Translations under genes and position numbers: made by a program | The notes under the pieces: generated by a model | Told to the model about the DNA's origin: nothing | Seen by the model: the letters and a program-made list of their open reading frames with translations, nothing else | Database searches by the model: none | Shown: piece by piece, positions 37,600 to 46,256 of the stretch | How positions within the stretch are numbered: the first letter of the stretch is position 1 | Layout: each line of letters starts with the position of its first letter | Assembly (NCBI RefSeq): GCF_003600355.1 | Contig: NZ_CP032416.1 | Span: 1,880,183-1,944,182, forward strand | Direction: 5' to 3' | DNA: 64,000 bases | DNA from: Clostridium fermenticellae | GTDB lineage: Bacteria > Bacillota > Clostridia > Clostridiales > Clostridiaceae

Positions 37600-39468
37600 T
37601 TAAGATTTTACTTTTCTCCATAATGCCGTTCTACTTATACCTAGTTTTTTTGCAATTTCATTCTTTGACATTCCGCTATTCTCCAGCATTTGTATTACCT
37701 TCTCTTCCACAAATTTATTAATTTGTTTTAAATCCAATACATTTTCATCGCTAACTAATTCACTATTATTTTCTAAAATTTCATTTTCATCCAAATCTAC
37801 TTCATGGAAAATCAAGTACCTTTGAACAATATTTCTTAACTCCCTTACATTTCCCGGCCATGAATAATTCATTATCTTTTTTTCAATTTTACTCTCAAGT
37901 TTAAAATCGCAAGCTTTTTTTGATAATGTCGTGAGATAATGCATGAATAGAGGAATTATATCTTCCTTCCTTTCTCTAAGGGGTGATATGTGCAATTCTA
38001 AAGTACTCAATCTATAAAATAAATCACTTCTAAATGTCCCATTTTTAATTTTTCCTTCTAAATTTTCATTAGCAGCTGCAATAATTCTTACATCCAGGGG
38101 AATAACATAATCTGATCCTATTCTCATAACTTCTTTTTCTTCCAAAACACGCAAAAGTTTTGCTTGAAGATTTAAAGACATGCTATTTATTTCATCTAAA
38201 AATATAGTTCCTCCATGGGCAAGTTCAAACAATCCTGGTTTTCCACCTTTTCTTGCACCTGTAAATGCTCCTTCTTCATAACCAAATAATTCACTTTCCA
38301 GAAGACTTTCAGAAATTGCCGCACAGTTAATGGCCACAAAAGGTTCCTTTTTTCTGCTGCTTATATTATGAATACTCTGGGCAAACATTTCTTTACCTGT
38401 ACCGCTTTCACCATAAATCATGACAGTACTGTCATCTAACCCTATTTTAATAGCCTTTGATACTGTATTTTTCATTATTGGATCATTTGCAATGATGTTT
38501 TCAAATTTATACCTAGCAACAAGACCTTTTTTATTTAATTCATATCTTATCTTTTTTTCTAGATTTTGAAGCTTAGTGATATCCTGAAAAGAGCAAAGAA
38601 CGCCATGAGTTTGTCCATCTATCTTTAACACAGATGTATTAGCTGTAATAACTATGTCAGGCAAGTTTTGTATTTTATTATATTGATTAACCCCACTATT
38701 TAAAACACCCATCATAAAAATAAGTTCAGGGCAGACTGTTTCAATACTTTTTTCCATAACATCGGTCCTAGACTTCTTTAATAATTCCCGTGCTCTTTCA
38801 TTGTATAATATAATTTTTCCACTTTTGTCTATAGCAATAACTGCATCATGTACACCGTCTAAAATCGTATTTAACACTTCATTTCTATAATTTTGTTCAT
38901 ACAAGCTATCCACCAGCTGCTTTGCATGTTCAATCGCATCACAAATGGATTCATTACTTGCACCTATAGAAACATTATCTATCCCTAAATTTTCAGCGTA
39001 AATACAAGGAATACCACCACCAACTATTACAACCTCATCTCTTATTTCCTTATATTTATTAATTATGCACTCTATGTTATCCTTATCCTCAAATTTTTCA
39101 ATTATAATATTCTCGCGAATAACATCCTTCCAATCATCATAACTAAAATACTCTAAATCAGATATAACAATAACTATATCTTTTTTATACTTGCTGGCTC
39201 TTTTTACTGCATACAAAATATCCAGCGTACTTATTTTTAAATTTATAACTGGCACATTAACCGTACCTACAGTATGCCGATATCCTCCGCTTCTTGCTAT
39301 AATAGCATTTGCTCCTCTGCTTTCAAGTATTTTTCCCTGTGATTTCATATTATCAGGATCTAATATCTCTATGATTATTTCTCCTTGTTCAACTTCTTTT
39401 CTAAATAAATGTACAACAATATCCTTCAATTTTTCATCCGAAGCAATAAATCCTATTTTTTTTATCAT
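37600..39468 (-). CDS. Sigma-54-dependent activator with PrpR_N and PAS domains
   Basis: The 622-residue protein has an N-terminal PrpR_N sensor (about 1-190), a PAS domain (about 195-300) and an AAA+ domain with Walker A GESGTGKE (353-360) and the sigma-54 contact loop GAFTGA (400-405). A C-terminal Fis-type helix-turn-helix (MSKNEIAKKLGISRTALWRKV) ends the protein. It is encoded immediately upstream of the sigma-54 promoter of ptb and is the obvious activator of that operon. The ligand is unknown; PrpR_N domains bind small organic metabolites. In Bacillus the bkd operon is likewise run by a sigma-54 activator, BkdR. Confidence 0.92.
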   Translation of the reverse strand: MIKKIGFIASDEKLKDIVVHLFRKEVEQGEIIIEILDPDNMKSQGKILESRGANAIIARSGGYRHTVGTVNVPVINLKISTLDILYAVKRASKYKKDIVIVISDLEYFSYDDWKDVIRENIIIEKFEDKDNIECIINKYKEIRDEVVIVGGGIPCIYAENLGIDNVSIGASNESICDAIEHAKQLVDSLYEQNYRNEVLNTILDGVHDAVIAIDKSGKIILYNERARELLKKSRTDVMEKSIETVCPELIFMMGVLNSGVNQYNKIQNLPDIVITANTSVLKIDGQTHGVLCSFQDITKLQNLEKKIRYELNKKGLVARYKFENIIANDPIMKNTVSKAIKIGLDDSTVMIYGESGTGKEMFAQSIHNISSRKKEPFVAINCAAISESLLESELFGYEEGAFTGARKGGKPGLFELAHGGTIFLDEINSMSLNLQAKLLRVLEEKEVMRIGSDYVIPLDVRIIAAANENLEGKIKNGTFRSDLFYRLSTLELHISPLRERKEDIIPLFMHYLTTLSKKACDFKLESKIEKKIMNYSWPGNVRELRNIVQRYLIFHEVDLDENEILENNSELVSDENVLDLKQINKFVEEKVIQMLENSGMSKNEIAKKLGISRTALWRKVKS

Positions 39469-39526
39469 ACATATTCTCCCTAAAAATTAAAACTGAAAGT
39501 TCCTTTACACTTCTCAGCTTATTGAA

Positions 39527-40030
39527 TTATTTTTTTATCATTATAATCAGTAAATTTTGAAACTTCAACACACCTACACCTACATACCATATCCCCATTA
39601 GCATGGATATTCCTATTTGAATGGGTAAAGTTCCCCAATTCATATTTAGCGGAGACATAAGCAATAAAGTTATTGCCCATCCAGATAACCATGCTGGCAG
39701 GAATATTATTTTTTTCAATTTAGTACTAGCAATAATTACTGCTAGTCCTCCCAAAATAAATAAAGCACAGAATAACTTAATATTTTCATTTAACTTTACC
39801 ATATTAATTATTTTAAGTGCTATACACCCCCATAAATCTCCTAGTAAAAAACCTATAGATATTCTAACACCATCTTCTATTTTATTCCCATTTGCAACAA
39901 AAATTCCAGCACAAATCAATGCTACAGCACCTGTAGTAATCCCAAAATAAGGGCTTATTACTGCCCATATTGAAGGCAACAGTGCTATTCCTAAAGCTAA
40001 TGTTAAAATACTTGATTTTCTTTTGTTCAT
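39527..40030 (-). CDS. DUF1097-like small integral membrane protein
   Basis: A 167-residue protein made of five to six hydrophobic segments with short loops; ISPYFGITTGAVALICAGIFVANG resembles DUF1097 (YcdZ) proteins, from memory. No transport function is established for the family. I chose the ATG at 40030 because AAGGGGAG lies nine bases upstream; the ATG at 40039 touches that site. The gene lies between the flavoprotein and activator genes and may be a small transporter for the neighbouring pathway (inference). Confidence 0.7.
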   Translation of the reverse strand: MNKRKSSILTLALGIALLPSIWAVISPYFGITTGAVALICAGIFVANGNKIEDGVRISIGFLLGDLWGCIALKIINMVKLNENIKLFCALFILGGLAVIIASTKLKKIIFLPAWLSGWAITLLLMSPLNMNWGTLPIQIGISMLMGIWYVGVGVLKFQNLLIIMIKK

Positions 40031-40056
40031 AAAGTACATCTCCCCTTAAAGTCCAA

Positions 40057-40104
40057 TAGTCTAATAGGCTGTTACACTAGTTATCGTAACAGCCTATTAG
40101 ACTA
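40057..40104. repeat. Perfect 19-bp inverted repeat between flavoprotein and DUF1097 genes
   Basis: TAGTCTAATAGGCTGTTAC at 40057-40075 is repeated in inverse at 40086-40104 with a 10-base spacer and no mismatch. On the coding (minus) strand it is followed by TTGGACTTT, not by a T-run, so it is a poor terminator. It could be an mRNA processing or stability hairpin or an operator. Confidence 0.8.
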
Positions 40105-40165
40105 AAATTTTTAAATGACACTAAACCTTTTATGTGAATTCACAGTATTTTTCAATATTTAACTT

Positions 40166-41101
40166 TTATCTCTCCGGAATTGTTCCTGTAATAAAGTTAT
40201 TATAACTTTCCAGATGCCTTCTATACTTATCAGATTTTTTCATATCTGCAATTGTAGATATAGTTTTTCCAATATCATCTCCATGCTTGAATTTTCCAGA
40301 TAAAGTGTCATGCGCATGTTCTAATTGTTTTTCTTGAAATTCAAATTTCACTTTGCCATCTACAATTTTAATGTCACCCTCTATGCCACATAATTCGCAA
40401 ATAGCATGTGTAGACCCTTCATCTAAGAAAAAGTTTCTAGAATGACAATGTGGGCAAACGCCTTCTTCTCCTTGATAAGAAGCATTTGCAATATCTTTTG
40501 CTGCATTTGCAATATTGATTCCTATTTGATGAACTCTTGCAACTCTTTCATCATCTATAATAATATCAGAAGACCATGGAAATGTTTCATTATTAATAAC
40601 CTTCCACATTGGAGTTAAAGCCTGCATTGCTGCTCCACACTGAAACTTTGTAGTCCAATCAGAACCACCAATTCCCATGTATGAAATAACTTTATCCTTT
40701 AATATTCTTGGATCTGGGGCTTTTCCACCTCTTTCCTTGGCAATTTTAGCTGCTATTACATTGTTTCCCCTATCCATTCTTGGTCCAAAACGATCTGTAA
40801 TTGTTTGAAAAATTCCAGGCACACCTTTTTCAAAGATTGGAAGTGCCACAACTATTCCATCTGCATCTAACATTTTGTCAAGCAGCCAATCAAAATCATC
40901 TTTTAAAACACACATATTCCCTTTTCCCGACATAAGTGCTTGGACACAAGCTGTACATCCAATACAGTGTTTAATATCCAAATCCATAAGACGGATAAAT
41001 CCAACTTCTGCCCCTGCCTCTTTTGCACCCATAAGGGCTTCTCTGCACATAGCATCATTATTACCGTTCTTTGTTCCTCCTGAAATACCTAAAACTTTCA
41101 T
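40166..41101 (-). CDS. Flavodoxin-like NAD(P)H:FMN reductase / iron-sulfur flavoprotein with C-terminal zinc-ribbon
   Basis: The N-terminal 190 residues are an FMN-reductase fold (GISGGTKNGNNDAMCREAL) with an inserted cysteine set CIGCTACVQAL...MCVLKDD typical of iron-sulfur flavoproteins. The C-terminal part has a ribbon, CPHCHSRNFF...AICELCGIEG (about 226-256). The 311-residue enzyme probably passes single electrons or reduces a small organic substrate. It is transcribed with the EthD-like and LVIVD-repeat genes (gaps 90 and 160 bp). The substrate is unknown. Confidence 0.8.
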   Translation of the reverse strand: MKVLGISGGTKNGNNDAMCREALMGAKEAGAEVGFIRLMDLDIKHCIGCTACVQALMSGKGNMCVLKDDFDWLLDKMLDADGIVVALPIFEKGVPGIFQTITDRFGPRMDRGNNVIAAKIAKERGGKAPDPRILKDKVISYMGIGGSDWTTKFQCGAAMQALTPMWKVINNETFPWSSDIIIDDERVARVHQIGINIANAAKDIANASYQGEEGVCPHCHSRNFFLDEGSTHAICELCGIEGDIKIVDGKVKFEFQEKQLEHAHDTLSGKFKHGDDIGKTISTIADMKKSDKYRRHLESYNNFITGTIPER

Positions 41102-41191
41102 TTTTAACCTCCAATATTTGATCAGTATAAAAATTTTTTATATATTCATATTTTTAATTACATACAATATAATTTTCATTGTAAGTTACTT

Positions 41192-42052
41192 TTAACGCAT
41201 AGGAATAAATCCACGGTACTGAGTATAATTATCACTTTCAGCAATATCCGTTAAGAATAAACTTGAAATTTCAAATTTAGGTTTTAAATAAGGGAATTCA
41301 TCATATTTAGCCCAGGATGGTTTTTTTATCTCCCTTGCTTTTTCTACTGCAGCTCTATGCCAGCCTGAAGGACAATTAAACCACATTTCAACTATCCTTT
41401 GATATGGACAGTCGTTAATGTTTTGTATAATCTTACTTGTTAAAATTCTTGTTACATCTGGAGAATCTTGAAACTTTGGTATAACTTCTTTATAAAACCA
41501 CTTGTCCCCTTCTTCCATAGGTACACCATCTGGATATTTCATTACAAACTGCCAACGATAATTAGGTCCATCTTCCATACTTCTTCCTTCACCCTTTAAA
41601 TCTTCTTCCCAAGAAATAGGTACAAAAGCCCAGATAAATGGAGGCATACCATTATCGCCACCTGTTGATCTTGCAGCATCTCCTGATTCCACTTTCTCTG
41701 TTTCCTTACCTTCAAGGATTGCCACTTCATTATCATCTGGAACATTGCCCTGCCATTTTAATACATCAACCGGGAAATATTCAGTCATAGTTTTATTTTT
41801 AAATTCAGGTGTCAATGGATTAACTAGCCAGTAATGCTCTGTTAACTGCATCCTGTGAGTTCCAAATCTTTCTCCATCTGGCGGTGTTGGCAGCGCAGGA
41901 TAAAATGCATATTTAGTTACATATGGTCCAAACTGTGAAATACTATCTGGTATATGATGATAGTAAAGCCAATGCTTTAACATATGTCTGTAGTCTTCTT
42001 TTACAACATCTACATAAATAAGGCTTCTCATAGGCTTAAATTCAATTGACAT
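41192..42052 (-). CDS. EthD-like tandem alpha/beta-barrel protein, unknown substrate
   Basis: I do not recognise a named function. The 286-residue protein seems to hold two ferredoxin-like halves of the dimeric alpha/beta-barrel type. The first has HWLYYHHIPDSISQFGPYV; the second has RIVEMWFNCPSGWHRAAVEKA, like the helix of EthD-type domains. Such proteins are often small-molecule lyases, isomerases or binding proteins in catabolic clusters. It has no signal peptide. It lies between the LVIVD-repeat and flavoprotein genes with its own ribosome site (AAGAGGGAAC). Confidence 0.65.
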   Translation of the reverse strand: MSIEFKPMRSLIYVDVVKEDYRHMLKHWLYYHHIPDSISQFGPYVTKYAFYPALPTPPDGERFGTHRMQLTEHYWLVNPLTPEFKNKTMTEYFPVDVLKWQGNVPDDNEVAILEGKETEKVESGDAARSTGGDNGMPPFIWAFVPISWEEDLKGEGRSMEDGPNYRWQFVMKYPDGVPMEEGDKWFYKEVIPKFQDSPDVTRILTSKIIQNINDCPYQRIVEMWFNCPSGWHRAAVEKAREIKKPSWAKYDEFPYLKPKFEISSLFLTDIAESDNYTQYRGFIPMR

Positions 42053-42212
42053 TTATAGTTCCCTCTTTCAGTTATTAATTTATTTTTAATCGTTTACTTT
42101 TTATAATGTTAATTAAGGCATAACATTTATAATAATATGATATAGAAATTATCTAATCCTACTACTATAAATACCATTTCATTAACAAACTTCTATTTTA
42201 GCAAACATCAAA

Positions 42213-43562
42213 TTAAACAGTGCATCGTAATATATATAATCCATCCATATATGTGTCTATATATATATATCCACGGTCATCAACCAAAACATCTTCTGTT
42301 ATTGCAACTCTTGCTCCAGGTACTAAGTTCCCTTCTGCATTATTGAATAAGTCCTTCTTTGGATCTGGCGGAAGGAAATATGCTATTTCTTTTGGTACAT
42401 AAGGGTCACTTACATCGTAAATGCGAAGTCCGGCATTAAAATGACAGCAGTAAACTCTGTCGTCACGTTTCTCATAAATATCTTGACCAAATGCATCAAA
42501 TATATTGTGAGGTCCGAAAGGAACACGAACTCCTTCAACAATATTGAAGTTTGTGCCATGAGTATATCCTTCAGGCACTTCAGGATATGGGAAAATTGAA
42601 ATAAGACTTGGATTACTCACATCTGTAATTTCTACTATACCGAGCATATTCATAGGTTGAGTTACAATTTTCTTAAATAATCCTTCTGTTGTTTCATTGC
42701 TGAAATATCTTGATCTTTCTCCTTCTGATGTAACCACTACATAAGGTCTATCTCCTAATGGTAAAACAGAATGAATTGGTGCTCCTGCCGATCCTCCTCC
42801 AAATGGTGGATTAAGTGGAAGGCAGTTTAACATTTTAGGATTTGTTTTATCTTTTACATCTAGCATAATAAATCCCTTATTTGCATACGCCATGTAAACA
42901 ATATCATCTTTAACAACACATGCATGAAGGAATGGTGAAGATAATGCTTCTGCTGATCCATAACGCGCACTGCCTAATGATATTTTATTGTTCAGAAATT
43001 GTTCATCAGCCCACCATCTTCCAACTTCTACAGGGTTTTTAGGATCTTGAATATCTACTATTCTTAAAATAAATCCATTAAATCCTTCTGCACTTCCAGT
43101 TACGTATACATATCTTCCGCCATTGTAGAAGAATCTGTGTACTCCGGCACCACCTTTACATTCAAACTTGGATAATAAAATTGGATTTTCAGGATCCATC
43201 TTTACATCCCAGATCATTATTCCTCCCCAGAATGGTAAACCAATCTCTGTTCCATGTAATTCCTTCATTGTTCCACCATGTGCTGTAACCATGATTCCAT
43301 CAGCAATTTGAATCTTCGGTGTACCCTGACCATCATGTAAATCCTCTGATAACCATGGACCTTCCAACCACTTAACATTTCTTGGATGTGCTGGATCAGT
43401 AACATCAATTATATTCCATCCATTGTGTCTAAATGAAGCTGTATAAATATAGTATTTGTTGCCAGACCTTTGCATAGCCATTTGAAATCCTGGTTTTCCA
43501 TTCATATCATCATAACCTATAAATTCAATGTTCTTACATAACATTTCGTTTCTTGTATTCAT
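42213..43562 (-). CDS. LVIVD-repeat beta-propeller protein, unknown function
   Basis: The 449-residue protein is built of repeats ending in a hydrophobic strand plus DVTDP/DPxNP, for example GWNIIDVTDPAHPRNVKW, LRIVDIQDPKNPVEVGRW, FIMLDVKDKTNPKML, LGIVEITDVSNPSLIS and LRIYDVSDPYVPKEIAYF. These are LVIVD repeats of seven- or eight-bladed propellers. There is no signal peptide, unlike many secreted LVIVD proteins, so it acts in the cytoplasm. It is the first gene of the module and lies behind a promoter with GntR-type operators. An enzyme of a small-molecule pathway is more likely than a structural protein (inference). Confidence 0.75.
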   Translation of the reverse strand: MNTRNEMLCKNIEFIGYDDMNGKPGFQMAMQRSGNKYYIYTASFRHNGWNIIDVTDPAHPRNVKWLEGPWLSEDLHDGQGTPKIQIADGIMVTAHGGTMKELHGTEIGLPFWGGIMIWDVKMDPENPILLSKFECKGGAGVHRFFYNGGRYVYVTGSAEGFNGFILRIVDIQDPKNPVEVGRWWADEQFLNNKISLGSARYGSAEALSSPFLHACVVKDDIVYMAYANKGFIMLDVKDKTNPKMLNCLPLNPPFGGGSAGAPIHSVLPLGDRPYVVVTSEGERSRYFSNETTEGLFKKIVTQPMNMLGIVEITDVSNPSLISIFPYPEVPEGYTHGTNFNIVEGVRVPFGPHNIFDAFGQDIYEKRDDRVYCCHFNAGLRIYDVSDPYVPKEIAYFLPPDPKKDLFNNAEGNLVPGARVAITEDVLVDDRGYIYIDTYMDGLYILRCTV

Positions 43563-43592
43563 AAAGTGCCTCCAATTTTATAAATTTTGCAA

Positions 43593-43618
43593 ATCTTATA
43601 AGATATATCTTGCAAGAT
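43593..43618. promoter_or_regulatory. Tandem palindromic operators before the LVIVD-repeat gene
   Basis: ATCTTATAAGAT (43593-43604) and ATCTTGCAAGAT (43607-43618) follow each other with centres 14 bp apart. The first is identical to the core of the palindrome upstream of gntR at 46257-46274. Both lie just downstream of the promoter at 43633-43662, a repressor position. Confidence 0.75.
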
Positions 43619-43632
43619 TTATCTTTACTAAA

Positions 43633-43662
43633 ATAATATCAGATATAAAAGCATAAGTACAA
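43633..43662 (-). promoter_or_regulatory. Sigma-A promoter of the LVIVD-repeat operon
   Basis: TTGTAC (43657-43662) and TATTAT (43633-43638) are 18 bp apart on the minus strand. The expected start is near 43626, about 10 bp before the two palindromic operators. Confidence 0.6.
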
Positions 43663-43679
43663 TGCCTAAAATATAAAAT

Positions 43680-43705
43680 AATCCATATCAAAACTGATAT
43701 GGATT
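43680..43705 (-). terminator. Hairpin, left copy of a repeated pair
   Basis: AATCCATATC pairs with GATATGGATT around AAAACT. An almost identical hairpin, in the same orientation, is at 44648-44673 beyond tetR. It can terminate the small gene at 43725-43973. Confidence 0.6.
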
Positions 43706-43724
43706 CAGGTTTTCTTAACTGCTA

Positions 43725-43973
43725 TTATTTCCAACTGCTTTTCATTTTCTTGATTGCCAATCCAAGTGCTGCTTTCTGGATTGCATTCGGTTTTTCCTGT
43801 ACTGCTGCTTCTAAAACATTTTGGAACTCCACCATTAGATGCCATTTATGTCCTTCAATAATTTCTTTCGGAGCAGCTTCTGGTACAAACACACCCAATT
43901 TTACTTTAATTCCATCCGAACTTTGCTTGAACTGGTGCATTCCCACAATCTTGGTGTCTGTTCCGTCAGACAT
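43725..43973 (-). CDS. Small protein of unknown function, possibly a gene remnant
   Basis: The frame gives 82 residues with reasonable composition (VKLGVFVPEAAPKEIIEGHKWHLMVEFQNVLEAAV). I recognise no family. The ATG at 43973 has no ribosome site, and an in-frame stop lies 33 bases upstream. A second frame just upstream reads QIENRWLYYETDV and stops, so a frameshifted longer gene is conceivable. The C-terminus (NAIQKAALGLAIKKMK) resembles the N-terminus of the adjacent TetR protein (NAIQKAFIKLMKK), which may be chance. It is divergent from tetR. Confidence 0.4.
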   Translation of the reverse strand: MSDGTDTKIVGMHQFKQSSDGIKVKLGVFVPEAAPKEIIEGHKWHLMVEFQNVLEAAVQEKPNAIQKAALGLAIKKMKSSWK

Positions 43974-44021
43974 CAGTTTCGTAATACAACCAACGATTTT
44001 CTATTTGAAATGGAGGTCATA

Positions 44022-44606
44022 ATGAGTAAAACAGAAGATATACGAATTCAAAAATCAAAGAATGCCATTCAGAAGGCTTTTATAAAACTGATGAAAAAAG
44101 AAGGTTTTTCAAAAATTACGGTAAAAGAACTGATTGCGGATGCAAAAGTAAACCGCAGTACCTTTTACGCACACTATCTTGATAAATATGATCTCCTTGA
44201 GCAATTAGAGCAGAAGCTATTAAACTCTATATCGGAGAATATGCATAAGGCTCCTGTAGAACAGATTCTTAACCATAAGATTGATAACACAACACTCTCC
44301 AATTATCTAAGTAATATGCTTAAGTATATGTATAAAAATGGAGAGATCTTTATGATGCTGTATGGCAACGATGGAGATACTACCTTCCATAATAAATTAA
44401 ATCAGTTGGTTCTTGAGATTTACAAAGAGAAACAGCTGTCAGATAATTTTTCTATTCCAGTGGATTATGCTATGTCTGCAATTATTGGAACAATTACAAG
44501 TCTCATAGATACCTGGATAAGAAAAGGATTTGTGGAAAGTCCAGAAAATTTTACTGAAATTGTTATGAAAGTATCCTCTGCATTGCAAAGTCATCTTATA
44601 AAATAA
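44022..44606 (+). CDS. TetR/AcrR-family transcriptional regulator
   Basis: A 194-residue protein with an N-terminal helix-turn-helix (FSKITVKELIADAKVNRSTFYAHYLDKYDLLEQL, about 27-60) and a helical ligand domain resembling the TetR_C_8 group. Start at the ATG behind TGGAGGTCAT. It is the only plus-strand gene in the 31-51 kb region. With the small divergent frame it sits between two copies of the same hairpin, so the pair may have arrived together. Its target is unknown. Confidence 0.88.
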   Translation: MSKTEDIRIQKSKNAIQKAFIKLMKKEGFSKITVKELIADAKVNRSTFYAHYLDKYDLLEQLEQKLLNSISENMHKAPVEQILNHKIDNTTLSNYLSNMLKYMYKNGEIFMMLYGNDGDTTFHNKLNQLVLEIYKEKQLSDNFSIPVDYAMSAIIGTITSLIDTWIRKGFVESPENFTEIVMKVSSALQSHLIK

Positions 44607-44647
44607 TAAACTGATTAATTCCATTTGATTTTCCTGCAACCATTTCT

Positions 44648-44673
44648 AATCCATATCAAAACTAATATGGATT
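44648..44673 (+). terminator. Hairpin, right copy; tetR/lysR convergent terminator
   Basis: AATCCATAT pairs with ATATGGATT around CAAAACTA and is followed by ATTTTAT. It overlaps the lysR stop codon and closes the convergent tetR and lysR genes. It repeats the hairpin at 43680-43705 with one base change. Confidence 0.7.
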
Positions 44674-45553
44674 ATTTTATATTGCGTATAAACTCATTAA
44701 CTAACATACGCACAACTTCGCTTTTATTATTTTTATTCCATGCCATGCTCACTTCATGATTAGAATCCAGTAGAACATATTTAAAGTATGGTGCATTTAT
44801 TATATTTTTCCCCCATGTATCAAAAAATGTTACACCCAATCCATTTTCCACAGATGCAAATATGGATTCCATATTGGGCAATAACTTTAAATGCGGTACA
44901 AATCCATATGACTTACAATAATTACGAATTTCTAATTCCGCATTATGTGCCTCCTGATTATCTATAACATAGAAAGTCTCATCCTTAAAATCATATGGCG
45001 TTAAATTTTGTTTTTTAGGCAGCTTTTGAAATTTAGAATACAAAATCAATTTTTGGATCTTAACTACTTTTTGTTTATTAATATCCTTAATACCATCCAA
45101 AGAATTATCTAAAGTTAATATTACATCCAAATTATTAGTATTCAGTGCTTTTATGAGTTCATTTATTTCTAAAGATTCTACCGAAACTGAAATATCAGGA
45201 AACTCCTTTGAGAATTTTTCTAAAATATTAGGTAAAAATGATGAAATACTCCATCCTACAATGTATCCTAATCTTATAGTACCTTGCTTTTTACAATTTA
45301 AAGAATGGGCTTTTTCCATTGTATTTTCAAATTCTAACTGAAATCTGCGAAAAAAATCATAGCATACCTCTCCCGCTGCAGTTAATTTAATATGCTTATT
45401 TGTCCTATTAAACAAAGGTATTCCAAGTTCTTTTTCAAAGGCTGACATATACCTGCTTATAGCGGGTTGTGTTATGTATAAATTATTAGCTGCCTTTGTA
45501 AAACTTTCTTCATAGGCAATCTCCAAAAAACATTTAACTTGAGTATCATTCAC
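44672..45553 (-). CDS. LysR-family transcriptional regulator
   Basis: A 293-residue protein with an N-terminal helix-turn-helix (EESFTKAANNLYITQPAISRYMSAFEKELGIPLFNR) and a periplasmic-binding-protein-like effector domain from about residue 90. The start is a GTG at 45553 with GGGGTGATATA before it. It follows gntR by 17 bp on the same strand and is probably cotranscribed with it. No divergent partner gene marks its target, so it may act on the LVIVD or hpd operon (inference). Confidence 0.9.
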   Translation of the reverse strand: MNDTQVKCFLEIAYEESFTKAANNLYITQPAISRYMSAFEKELGIPLFNRTNKHIKLTAAGEVCYDFFRRFQLEFENTMEKAHSLNCKKQGTIRLGYIVGWSISSFLPNILEKFSKEFPDISVSVESLEINELIKALNTNNLDVILTLDNSLDGIKDINKQKVVKIQKLILYSKFQKLPKKQNLTPYDFKDETFYVIDNQEAHNAELEIRNYCKSYGFVPHLKLLPNMESIFASVENGLGVTFFDTWGKNIINAPYFKYVLLDSNHEVSMAWNKNNKSEVVRMLVNEFIRNIK

Positions 45554-45570
45554 TATATCACCCCATAAAA

Positions 45571-46209
45571 TTACTTAAGATAATTCAGTAAAATCTCTGT
45601 TGCTTCTTTATATTCTTGTTCCATAAATGTCATGGCACTATTAACATCTTTTTTAAGTACAGAATTATATATTTTAACGTGATTTTCAATACTAGTAGAA
45701 CCTTCTTTTTCTTTACGGTATGCACTTCTTAGCATACTTTGCTGTCCCTTTATTAATTTTGACATATCGATAAGTCTAGAATTTTCTGCATATTTATAAA
45801 AAACTCTTGAAAATTGTTCTATACTTTCTGCACGCTTTATTTCATTGTCAGACTCTCTGAAACATTTAATATTATATAATAATTCCTCTGCCATCTCATC
45901 AATTTTACCCTTTTCCATGGAATACCTTATAGCGGCACAATCCAGCGTTGAGGCAACTTCTTGAATTTCAATAATATCCCTTTCTCCTATACTAATTACA
46001 TTAGCTCCTATATTGTTCTTATATTCAATAAGACCTTCTTTCTGTAATCTATTTAAGGCTTCTCTTATTGGTGTACTGCTCACTCCAAATTTATCCTGAA
46101 GTTCATTAACATTTAATCTCATCCCCCAGGGAATTACTTGTTCAATAATATCATCTCTAATTTGAACATATATCTGGTCCACAAGAGACCGTTTTACCAA
46201 AGCTCCCAT
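45571..46209 (-). CDS. GntR-family regulator (FCD/FadR subgroup)
   Basis: A 212-residue protein with an N-terminal winged helix (LNVNELQDKFGVSSTPIREALNRLQKEGLIEY) and a C-terminal all-helical FCD effector domain (about 78-205), which typically binds small organic acids. I chose the ATG at 46209 because GAGGTGGAG lies just upstream; the frame to 46254 has no such site. An 18-bp palindrome, 48 bp upstream, matches operators at the LVIVD-repeat operon, which suggests autoregulation and control of that module. Confidence 0.92.
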   Translation of the reverse strand: MGALVKRSLVDQIYVQIRDDIIEQVIPWGMRLNVNELQDKFGVSSTPIREALNRLQKEGLIEYKNNIGANVISIGERDIIEIQEVASTLDCAAIRYSMEKGKIDEMAEELLYNIKCFRESDNEIKRAESIEQFSRVFYKYAENSRLIDMSKLIKGQQSMLRSAYRKEKEGSTSIENHVKIYNSVLKKDVNSAMTFMEQEYKEATEILLNYLK

Positions 46210-46256
46210 TTTATTCTCCACCTCAGATCTATATATAATTATAGTATTATCCATAT

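Noticed and set aside
40057-40104. Rho-independent terminator
   Set aside because: The stem is strong, but the minus strand continues TTGGACTTT rather than a T-run, so I list it as an inverted repeat only.
43839-44021. N-terminal extension of the TetR gene
   Set aside because: The upstream frame has no ribosome site and no family similarity, while the ATG at 44022 has TGGAGGT; the extension also overlaps the divergent small frame.
43725-44060. NAIQKA similarity between the 82-residue product and TetR as proof of common origin
   Set aside because: Six identical residues in a low-complexity Lys/Ala-rich helix are too few; only noted in the feature.
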